A DNA stretch of 39,820 nucleotides. It comes from an uncultured Lachnospiraceae bacterium. Lineage in GTDB: Bacteria; Bacillota; Clostridia; Lachnospirales; Lachnospiraceae. The stretch is from positions 1-39,820 of the forward strand of contig CAMUYQ010000015.1 of the NCBI GenBank assembly GCA_947165025.1, read 5' to 3'. The position numbers and the translations under genes were made by a program. This document shows, one piece after another, positions 32,642-39,820 of the stretch (position 1 is its first letter; each line of letters starts with the position of its first letter). The notes beneath the pieces were generated by a model, which was not told the DNA's origin, made no database searches, and worked only from the letters and a program-made list of their open reading frames with translations.

Positions 32642-35341
32642 TCAGATCTTCTCCACCCTTACCGCGCATACCTTGTATTCGGGTATCCTTGCAAAATCAT
32701 CGAGCGCTGCGTTCGTCAGAACATTTGCCGGTGAATCCGGGAAGTGGAACGGCATCCATGTTTCACCTTCCGAAACCTTTCTGCCGACTCTTGCCCTTGC
32801 GGTGATCTCACCTCTGCGGCTGATGACCTTGACAGTCTCACCGTTTGCGATTCCGAGTCTGTCGGCATCCGCAAAGTTGATCTCGATAAATCCTTCTCCC
32901 GCGATCTCCATAAGACCAGGTGCCCTTGCAGTCATTGCTGCGGCATTGTACTGATAAAGGATACGTCCGGTCATCATGATGAGCGGGTATTCGTCATCCG
33001 GAAGCTCCTGCGAAGGCCTGTATTTTGCAAGATATAACAGCGCACGTCCGCGTACCGGACCGTTTGCATGCATGATCGGCGTTCCGGGATGATTCTTGTC
33101 CGGACAGGGCCACTGCAGGCTCTCGCCGGCATCAAGTCTTGCATGGCTGATGCCACCGAAGCTCGGTGTGACCGACGCGATCTCATCCATGATCTGTGCG
33201 CTTGTAAGGCGCGGCTGATCATATCCCATCGCGTTCATAAGATCAGTGATTATATCCGTATCAAGTCTTGCCTCACCTCTCGGCTCGACTGCTTTTCTGA
33301 TCCTCTGTACCCTTCTCTCGGTATTTGAGAATGTTCCTTCCTTTTCGGCGTAACTGACACCGGGCAGGATAACGTCCGCATACTCGGCGGTCTTTGTCAT
33401 GAACAGTTCCTGGATAACGAAGAATTCAAGACTCTCCAGAGCTTTGATGATGTGATGAGTATCCGGATCCGAAACCACGGGATCCTCACCGCATATGTAC
33501 AGACCCTTTATCTTTCCTTCTATCGCTGCAGGGAACACATCCGTTGCCTTAAGACCCGGATTCGGGTTGAGCTTGACACCCCATGCCTTTTCAAACTTCT
33601 GTCTTACCTCTTCGTTATCGACCTTCTGGTAACCCGGAAAATCTGTCGGAAGAGCACCCATGTCACATGCACCCTGAACATTGTTCTGTCCGCGAAGCGG
33701 ATTGACACCACAGCCGCTCTTTCCGATCTTACCGCAGATCGCCGCCATGTCGGACATACACATAACGCCCTCTGTTCCGGTCGAATGCTCGGTAACTCCG
33801 AGACAGTAAATGATCGGTGCTTTCTTTGCTGTCGCATACATGCGCGCTGCCTCGATCAACCTGTCGGGATCGATATGACATATCTCTCCTACCTTTTCGG
33901 GTGTGTACTCTTTTACAAGCTCCTTCAGTTCCTCAAAGCCTTCCGTATATTTATCGATATAGTCGTGATCGACAAGATCTTCCTCGATCATGACATGCAT
34001 CATTCCGTTTGCAAATGCAACGTTCGTTCCCGGCCTTATCTTCAGGTGAATATCCGCGTGCTTTGAAAGGCCTATATCTCTCGGATCAACGACGATCAGA
34101 CGAGTGCCGTCCTTGACCGCTCTTCTTATCTGCATTCCGACAACGGGATGAGCTTCTTCCGGGTTTGATCCGACAAGCAGTATACAGTCAACATCATGGG
34201 TGATGTCATGTATCGGATTGGTCATCGCTCCCGAACCGAGTGTCTTTGCCAGTCCCGCAACAGTCGCGGAATGACACACCCTCGCACAGTTATCGGTGTT
34301 GTTGTTCTCAAAGCACGTCCTGACCATCTTCTGGACCATGTAAACGTCCTCGTTGGCCGAACGCGAGCATGCAAATCCGGCAAGCGCTTCTTTTCCGTAC
34401 TTCTCCTTTATCTCCATAAGGCGCCCGGCAGTGTAGCTTATCGCCTCTTCCCATGTCGCCTCTTTAAACTTACCTGTCGCGCGGTCCTTAATGAGCGGCT
34501 TGGTCAGACGGTCCTTTGCTCCGACAAAATCAAAGCTTCCGCTTCTTCCTTTAACACAGAGTCTCTTGTGGTTCGAAGGACCTGCTGCCGGCTCGACATT
34601 CACTATCTCGTTATCCCGTACGACAAGATAATACTGGCATCCCGTAGCGCAGTGCGGACAGGTCGTGAGTACCTTTCTGACTTCCCAGTCCCTGTAATGC
34701 GTCTCACGCTTAAGCGTGAGTGCTCCTGTCGGACAGACACTCGCGCAGTTACCGCATGTCTCGCATCCTCTTTCCCTGTAATCGCTCCCAAACGGTGCAT
34801 CAACCACGTGGAACGTACCCGAGCGGCTGTTGGAAAGAGCTCCGTTACATGCTATGTTATGACATACACTTATACAGCGCATGCAATGGATACACTTACT
34901 CGGATCGTAAGTGATGTACGGATTGGCATCAAGTACCGGAACCTTTCTGTCTACGTTATTCCTGGAGCCCTCATGATCCGCATGTTCCACTTCGTAACGG
35001 TTACAAAGGTTCTGAAGTTCGCACGTACCGTTTGCGGGACAGCTCATACAGTCCTGGTTGTGATTTGACAGAATGAGCTTTAACATGTCCTTTCTGTATT
35101 TTGCGATATCTTCGGATTCGGTCGTGATCACCATGCCATCCTTTGCCTTTGTGCGGCATGCGGGAAGAAATCTCCTGAATCCTTCCACTTCGACTACGCA
35201 CAGACGGCAGCTTCCGATATCACTCACGCCTTCAAGGAAACAGAGTGTCGGTATGTTAATGCCGTTTGCTCTTGCGATATCAAGTATTGTTGCACCTTCC
35301 TTTGCAGAACAGGCAGTGCCGTTAATATTAACGTTTATCAT
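32642..35341 (-). CDS. fdhA: Formate dehydrogenase catalytic subunit with NuoG-like N-terminus
   Basis: 899 residues from ATG 35341 (ATGA overlap with the upstream gene). It oxidises formate to CO2 at a molybdopterin site. N-terminal [2Fe-2S] ligands are C34, C45, C48 and C62. A His-Cys3 cluster follows (H94, C98, C101, C107). Two ferredoxin-type [4Fe-4S] sets are C150-C160 and C193-C203. The FdhA [4Fe-4S] is C228, C231, C235 and C262. The catalytic residue is cysteine C356, followed by H357, so this is a non-selenium type. The C-terminal molybdopterin-dinucleotide domain includes MMTGRILYQYN. No NuoE partner is present. Confidence 0.92.
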   Translation of the reverse strand: MINVNINGTACSAKEGATILDIARANGINIPTLCFLEGVSDIGSCRLCVVEVEGFRRFLPACRTKAKDGMVITTESEDIAKYRKDMLKLILSNHNQDCMSCPANGTCELQNLCNRYEVEHADHEGSRNNVDRKVPVLDANPYITYDPSKCIHCMRCISVCHNIACNGALSNSRSGTFHVVDAPFGSDYRERGCETCGNCASVCPTGALTLKRETHYRDWEVRKVLTTCPHCATGCQYYLVVRDNEIVNVEPAAGPSNHKRLCVKGRSGSFDFVGAKDRLTKPLIKDRATGKFKEATWEEAISYTAGRLMEIKEKYGKEALAGFACSRSANEDVYMVQKMVRTCFENNNTDNCARVCHSATVAGLAKTLGSGAMTNPIHDITHDVDCILLVGSNPEEAHPVVGMQIRRAVKDGTRLIVVDPRDIGLSKHADIHLKIRPGTNVAFANGMMHVMIEEDLVDHDYIDKYTEGFEELKELVKEYTPEKVGEICHIDPDRLIEAARMYATAKKAPIIYCLGVTEHSTGTEGVMCMSDMAAICGKIGKSGCGVNPLRGQNNVQGACDMGALPTDFPGYQKVDNEEVRQKFEKAWGVKLNPNPGLKATDVFPAAIEGKIKGLYICGEDPVVSDPDTHHIIKALESLEFFVIQELFMTKTAEYADVILPGVSYAEKEGTFSNTERRVQRIRKAVEPRGEARLDTDIITDLMNAMGYDQPRLTSAQIMDEIASVTPSFGGISHARLDAGESLQWPCPDKNHPGTPIMHANGPVRGRALLYLAKYRPSQELPDDEYPLIMMTGRILYQYNAAAMTARAPGLMEIAGEGFIEINFADADRLGIANGETVKVISRRGEITARARVGRKVSEGETWMPFHFPDSPANVLTNAALDDFARIPEYKVCAVRVEKI

Positions 35342-37170
35342 TCGCCTCTGCCTCCTTCCATGGCGCCGCAACCGTAATGATCGCACCGCAGGCACCTTCC
35401 GGCCTCGCGCATCGCTTCCTCATAAGTCATCGATAATTCAACATGATCAAAATTATCCTTTCTTTCGAACGGATCCTTTTCCTCTATCTCTGCCCTTCCG
35501 GTGGCAACGCACGGATTAGGATACGACGGCGGTATCGCCGGCTTTCCTCCGATCTTGTGATGGTATCCGAGATACTCGTCGATATTGTGCGCAGCAACCT
35601 GTCCGGCTGCTATAGCGTTTATCGCCGTTGACGGTCCTGTCACGCAGTCGCCTCCCGAGAACACACCGTCCATTTCAGACACCTGACACATCTCATCCGC
35701 AATAATGCGTCCGCGGTTAACGGGAACGCCTTCTTTCTCAAAATCGGCAATGTCGCTTCTCTGGCCAACCGCGATGATCAGATAATCGCACGTGAAACGG
35801 TAAGGATACTCACTCGAATCCTCCGTTGTCATCATGCCGTATTCGTCATACTCCGCAACGATCTCAGGCTGCAGCCACACTGATCTGACCTCGTTCGTTT
35901 CCTTATCGGCTTCTATGTGAAGGAATGACAGGAGTGTTCTGAACCTTACGCCTTCCTGCATGGCACCTTCGATCTCTTCGGCAAGTGCCGTGTAATCATC
36001 CCTCTTTCTCGTGAACACATGGATCGATTCTGCGCCAAGCCTTACAGCAGTACGCGCCGCATCCATTGCAACATTTCCGCCGCCGATGAGCGCTACTTTT
36101 TTACCCTTAATATCAGGCGCATTACCGTTTGCCACAAGCTGGAGAAAATCAGCCGCGGCAATTACATTTTTCGCATCGGCATTTTCCATCGGCATCAGAT
36201 TACCAAGCTGTGCGCCAAGGCCGAGGAAGACGGCGTCATAATCTTCGCGAAGCGCTGAAAAAGTGATGTCTCGTCCTACCTTGGTGTTGTAGTGCATGGT
36301 GATATCGCCTGAATTTATTATCGCTGTGATGTCCTGATCGAGTCTGTCTTTGGGAAGGCGGTACTCGGGGATACCGTAACGGAGCATGCCTCCGCCCTTG
36401 TCGTGTTCCTCGTAGACATCGACAGTATGTCCCATAAGTGCAAGATAGTAAGCAGCCGTCATTCCGGAAGGTCCCGCACCGATAACAGCGATCTTCTTAC
36501 CTGTCTTAACATTCGCAACGGGGGTTTCCACCGTATCCGCATTTGCGTTGTCAACGGCATACTTTTTAAGACCCCTGATATTGATCGGATCGTCAACAAG
36601 CGTTCTTCTGCATTTTCTCTCACACGGATGCTCGCATACAAATGCGCATGCGGTCGGGAACGGATTCTTATCCCTTATGACCTTCACCGCATCAGCGTAG
36701 TTTTCCTCCTTAATGAGTGCAATGTATCCAGGAACATCAACATGTGCCGGACACAGGGTTATACACGGAGTCGTCTGGATAACGTTCTCCACGCACTTTC
36801 TGTTTTTTATGTGACTCTCATACTCGTCGGCAAAATCCATAAGCGAATCGAGGATCAGATTTGCGCCGACAACACCTACCGCACAGTCTGCAGTACGTGC
36901 GATCATGATGCACTTTTCCTCCATTAGCTTAAGTGTGGACTCATCGGCATCACCGTTAAGTATGGACTTGAGATAATAGTCCACCTCACCGAGACCATCG
37001 CGGCAAGGCACACACTTTCCGCACGACTGGTTCATCGAAATGTGAAGGAGCGACCGGTACAGTGCAAGCGGGCACATCCCCGGCGGATACGATGTCATCC
37101 TCGATCGGAACTTTCTGAGAACCACATCAAACCTTTCATTCATGTTTCCTCTTTTGGCAAGTTTCTGCAT
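35338..37170 (-). CDS. NuoF-tail/GltD-like flavoprotein, electron-transfer partner of FdhA
   Basis: 610 residues. The N-terminal part (about 1-115) has C50, C53, C56 and C96, the [4Fe-4S] site of NuoF without its FMN domain. The rest resembles the glutamate synthase small chain or NfnB: Cys-rich PCITLCP (about 135-141) and CAFVCEHPCERKC (175-187), FAD loop GAGPSG (231-236) and NAD(P) loop GGGNVAMDAA (about 355). It ends with CLRCDHYGC. A start at 37143 is also possible. Electrons would pass from FdhA through this subunit to NAD(P); inference. Overlaps fdhA by ATGA. Confidence 0.85.
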   Translation of the reverse strand: MQKLAKRGNMNERFDVVLRKFRSRMTSYPPGMCPLALYRSLLHISMNQSCGKCVPCRDGLGEVDYYLKSILNGDADESTLKLMEEKCIMIARTADCAVGVVGANLILDSLMDFADEYESHIKNRKCVENVIQTTPCITLCPAHVDVPGYIALIKEENYADAVKVIRDKNPFPTACAFVCEHPCERKCRRTLVDDPINIRGLKKYAVDNANADTVETPVANVKTGKKIAVIGAGPSGMTAAYYLALMGHTVDVYEEHDKGGGMLRYGIPEYRLPKDRLDQDITAIINSGDITMHYNTKVGRDITFSALREDYDAVFLGLGAQLGNLMPMENADAKNVIAAADFLQLVANGNAPDIKGKKVALIGGGNVAMDAARTAVRLGAESIHVFTRKRDDYTALAEEIEGAMQEGVRFRTLLSFLHIEADKETNEVRSVWLQPEIVAEYDEYGMMTTEDSSEYPYRFTCDYLIIAVGQRSDIADFEKEGVPVNRGRIIADEMCQVSEMDGVFSGGDCVTGPSTAINAIAAGQVAAHNIDEYLGYHHKIGGKPAIPPSYPNPCVATGRAEIEEKDPFERKDNFDHVELSMTYEEAMREAGRCLRCDHYGCGAMEGGRGE

Positions 37171-37194
37171 TTCTTCCCTCCGGATGAAGATCCT

Positions 37195-39411
37195 TTATTT
37201 GATCCAGATGCCCGTCAGCGCGCACTGGTCTCCCGTGAGCGCAACAAATATCCTGTCGTCATCGTTGTTGATAATTGCTGTGTTCTTAAGAACTATACCT
37301 GCATTCTCGGTACGTATCGTAACCTTGTTATCATGACGCTCAAATCTGACTGTGCAGTCAAATCCGGCTTTGTTGTATGCCTTCCATGCATCCCAGCCTT
37401 CAAAGTCATCACTCCTGTTCAGCGAAGGAATGAGCGAGCATTCCGGATGACCTTCCCAGCACTCGCCGTCAAGACGCATAAGCATATAATCCTTGTAGCC
37501 GGGGCCGTATACTTTTCCGTCGTCCGACGTAAAGATGTTCAGGTACGCCGTATGCCATACAAGCCTTGCGGTCGGAAGGCTGCGGGTATGGAACGTTATC
37601 GTCATACCGTCCTTTACGGCTATTCCGTCCGTTGAGGCGGTACGGTAACCGTCTATCTGAACATTCGGGATGTCTCCCGCCGGCGCTGTGATATAACTTA
37701 TCTCCTCGGCTATCCTCGGGATGTAATCCTTTGCGATCTCTTCTTCCGCCTTCTCCATGCGCACATGCGAAATATGGCAGTGCTCTCCGGTAAGGCCGAT
37801 GTAAGCAAATCTCGAGCAGTCGGGAAGTGCGATGATAAGCTCACTTGTCTCTTTGCTGTCTGCGATCCTGATAAGAGCATGATCCCTCATCCTGACGGCA
37901 TCTATTCTGTATTCGTTTGCTTTAAGCTCTTCCTTTGTTTCGCTTCTGTCGGTCACTATCCTTCTGGCACCGCGAAGGTCGCTGCTTCCATCAAATCTGA
38001 TATCGGCATATTCAAAATACACGAGCTCCTTGCGGTTTCTCTCGTCATCATGATAATGTCCGTCAAGTGAATCAAACAGCACGAGCGAAGGCTTCGGCGT
38101 CTTTCCGGGAGTGTCCTCGTTCCTGCCGACTGACATGTAGATAGTCGTCATATTGGGAGTCAGAAGAATACCGTCTGAGACCGCATCCCTGTAACTGCCG
38201 ATGACAAGCTCATCCTTACCGGCAAGTTCCTTGATCTCCTCACGCTCCTTCATGTCATACTCACTGTCCATGTCAAGCAGATGGATCATGATCCTTGCAA
38301 ATTCAGGATCGAACTGTGTGCCGGAACCTTTTACTATCTCCTCACGAACCTGCTGCTGAGGGATCGGATCACGGTAACTTCTCTTTGAAGTCATCGCGTC
38401 GTAAGCATCGGCAACTGAAATGATCCTCGCGTATTCCGGTATATCGGTTCCTTTAAGACCTTCGGGATATCCTCTTCCGTCATAACGCTCATGATGGTAC
38501 TGGGCACCGCTGCTGATATAAGGTATCTCCTTGATACTCTTTAATATCTGCGCTCCAAGAACAGGGTGCTGCTTGATTATCTCAAATTCCTCTTTTGAAA
38601 GCTTTCCCTCTTTGTTGATGATATGCTCGGGAATACCGATCTTTCCAACATCATGAAGAAGTGCAACATAATAAATATCGTCGCACTCTCTCTCACTCTT
38701 TCCGTACTTCTTCGCGATCTTTCTCGAATACTCGGCAACACGGGATGAATGACCATGCGTGTACTTGTCCTTCGCATCGATCGCGTTTACGAGAGCAGTC
38801 GCTGTCTGTTCGAAAAGCCTTCTTAAGTTCTTTTCCTGCTCTTCTCTTTTGGAGATATTAAGTTGGAAAGTTATAAGGGAAAAAACAACCCAGCTGACTA
38901 TGACAAGAGCGGCAACCGTATCGAAGTAGTTGCCCCAGCGGGAATATTCGGTGATAAGATCCGGGTAATAATAACCTATCGTGAAATACAGGATCATCAT
39001 CAACATGTCGACAACGAGCATCACATACTTGGTGATCCCTTCAAGGATCATCGCGATATAGATCGCTCCGAGAAGAAGCCAGACAGGTGTTCCTCCGTAT
39101 ACTCCTCCGTTCGTGAAGAACATCGCGGGGAAAAATACGAACACCAGCAGGATAGATATGGTGATCCTTGCACGATCGAGCTTTTTTAGTCTGGCTGCAA
39201 TACCGACGTATATCGTAAAAGCAACGGCGCCGACAAATGTCGATATCGTTGCCGTCAGAGGTTCATGCATTATGATACCGCACGGTATCGCAATAAAAAG
39301 TGCGATAAGAACCGTGACTGAGAAAGCTATGAACGCTCTGTCCTTTATACCTATAGAGTCATCATAGATATATCTCTTAAGCCTGTTGGACTCTTCCTTG
39401 AAACTCCACAT
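37195..39411 (-). CDS. Membrane HD-GYP cyclic-di-GMP phosphodiesterase with novel C-terminal region
   Basis: 738 residues. Six transmembrane segments (about 27-184) are followed by an HD-GYP domain (about 195-395). The HD pair is at 253-254 in LLHDVGKIGIP, and YHHERYDGRGYPEGLKG supplies the GYP motif. The C-terminal 340 residues are beta-rich and soluble; they may be a sensory or sugar-binding-like (LamG-type) domain, but no family is recognised. The gene ends 24 nt before the fdh flavoprotein start with no terminator, so the two are probably co-transcribed. Confidence 0.85.
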   Translation of the reverse strand: MWSFKEESNRLKRYIYDDSIGIKDRAFIAFSVTVLIALFIAIPCGIIMHEPLTATISTFVGAVAFTIYVGIAARLKKLDRARITISILLVFVFFPAMFFTNGGVYGGTPVWLLLGAIYIAMILEGITKYVMLVVDMLMMILYFTIGYYYPDLITEYSRWGNYFDTVAALVIVSWVVFSLITFQLNISKREEQEKNLRRLFEQTATALVNAIDAKDKYTHGHSSRVAEYSRKIAKKYGKSERECDDIYYVALLHDVGKIGIPEHIINKEGKLSKEEFEIIKQHPVLGAQILKSIKEIPYISSGAQYHHERYDGRGYPEGLKGTDIPEYARIISVADAYDAMTSKRSYRDPIPQQQVREEIVKGSGTQFDPEFARIMIHLLDMDSEYDMKEREEIKELAGKDELVIGSYRDAVSDGILLTPNMTTIYMSVGRNEDTPGKTPKPSLVLFDSLDGHYHDDERNRKELVYFEYADIRFDGSSDLRGARRIVTDRSETKEELKANEYRIDAVRMRDHALIRIADSKETSELIIALPDCSRFAYIGLTGEHCHISHVRMEKAEEEIAKDYIPRIAEEISYITAPAGDIPNVQIDGYRTASTDGIAVKDGMTITFHTRSLPTARLVWHTAYLNIFTSDDGKVYGPGYKDYMLMRLDGECWEGHPECSLIPSLNRSDDFEGWDAWKAYNKAGFDCTVRFERHDNKVTIRTENAGIVLKNTAIINNDDDRIFVALTGDQCALTGIWIK

Positions 39412-39433
39412 TACATAAATCCTTTCGGTATGT

Positions 39434-39467
39434 CATATAAACATAGAAAAAATATACCACAATGTGG
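39434..39467 (-). promoter_or_regulatory. Candidate promoter with palindromic site for the HD-GYP/fdh operon
   Basis: On the minus strand a -35 TTGTGG (39457-39462), 17-bp spacer and -10 TATATG (39434-39439). The perfect palindrome CCACA-A-TGTGG (39457-39467) overlaps the -35 and could be an operator. It lies 23-56 nt upstream of the HD-GYP start. Confidence 0.5.
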
Positions 39468-39505
39468 AGAATTACGATAGAATGAATGCAAAAAAGGTCT
39501 TTAAA

Positions 39506-39757
39506 TCAGTCTCCGACTTTTCTTATGAACAGTTCGTATGTACCGTCCCCGTTCTCCCGAAGATCAAGAACCTTATGACCTTCTTCCTTTATGCTTCTGG
39601 GAACGTTCTCGACAGGCTCGCCGTCATTTAAATGAACCTGAAGTATCTGCCCTTCATCCATCTCCTCGATCGCCACTTTGGTCTTAACGAATGTAATGGG
39701 GCAGGTAACATCGGTAATATCAATTATCTCATCTGCTTTAAAAGCATTATCTGCCAT
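39506..39757 (-). CDS. TusA/YedF-family sulfur carrier-like protein
   Basis: 83 residues. The TusA signature is DVTCPITFVKTKVAI (about residues 16-30), with the conserved CP motif whose cysteine carries persulfide in the family. The C-terminal segment is beta-alpha-beta. Sulfur carriers of this type supply sulfur for tRNA thiolation, Moco or selenium pathways; the last two are attractive given the local Mo genes, but unproven. GAGGGAT precedes the ATG. The DNA after it (39758-39820) holds the possible C-terminus of another minus-strand gene but is too short to call. Confidence 0.85.
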   Translation of the reverse strand: MADNAFKADEIIDITDVTCPITFVKTKVAIEEMDEGQILQVHLNDGEPVENVPRSIKEEGHKVLDLRENGDGTYELFIRKVGD

Positions 39758-39820
39758 TTTTTATCCCTCGTATTATATAGTCATACCCATTCTTTACCTT
39801 CTCTATAGGTATCGGGTATG

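Noticed and set aside
34240-34300. Selenocysteine-type formate dehydrogenase
   Set aside because: The active-site codon near C356 encodes cysteine; the frame has no in-frame UGA.
39747-39820. C-terminus of another minus-strand gene at the window edge
   Set aside because: An open frame of 22 codons runs in from the edge and overlaps the TusA-like start, but another frame is also open for a while; too short to call.

Overview
The window is chromosomal DNA of a butyrate-forming Lachnospiraceae bacterium, most likely Butyrivibrio, Pseudobutyrivibrio or a close relative. Supporting signs are the partial 16S rRNA, the gene order thl-crt-hbd-bcd-etfB-etfA followed at once by ptb-buk, the Gram-positive gene set (long-form hibernation factor, SH3-NlpC/P60 wall hydrolase, DUF975 and YcxB-like membrane proteins) and strong GGAGG ribosome binding sites. 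Genus is inferred, not proven. Almost every gene is on the minus strand. The plus strand carries only an SDR oxidoreductase and a two-gene unit behind a candidate Moco riboswitch.

Layout, left to right. (1) 1-1150: the 5' end of a 16S rRNA gene preceded, in transcript order, by two tRNA-Ser genes and a consensus promoter, then a complete small transcription unit for a double-glycine leader peptide. (2) 1183-9451: a long minus-strand run, in transcript order a two-TM protein, a SprA-like zinc metallopeptidase, a DUF975 protein, a YcxB-like protein, tsaE, tsaB, rimI, rnz, an anchored hypothetical, tsaD, ispD and a Ca2+/Na+ exchanger. Three of the t6A tRNA-modification genes are here (tsaC is not). 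(3) 9562-17269: a hypothetical gene, a zinc-ribbon methyltransferase, secA, prfB, hom and lysC, ending at a strong terminator. (4) 17422-25680: the complete acetyl-CoA to butyrate pathway. thl has its own promoter and is followed by an intrinsic terminator and a tandem 99-bp repeat before crt. (5) 25996-30074: mtnA, hpf, an SH3-NlpC/P60 hydrolase and trxB. (6) 30152-37170: molybdenum and formate genes: mobA, a candidate Moco riboswitch controlling an ECF S-component and a small anchored protein, and a two-subunit formate dehydrogenase. (7) 37195-39757: a membrane HD-GYP phosphodiesterase directly upstream of the fdh genes, and a TusA-like protein.

The most notable non-coding signals are three. 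First, two copies of a roughly 130-145 nt element (5956-6082 and 25833-25976), each about 20-25 nt downstream of a minus-strand stop codon, share a 14-nt loop and a 3-bp covarying helix, while their long outer helices pair perfectly or nearly so with different sequences in each copy; this is the signature of a conserved RNA structure. Second, a hairpin family with GAA loops and compensatory changes sits in tandem between thl and crt and once upstream of the NlpC/P60 gene. Third, a Moco-type riboswitch controls an ECF transporter component. No insertion sequence, prophage or CRISPR array is visible.
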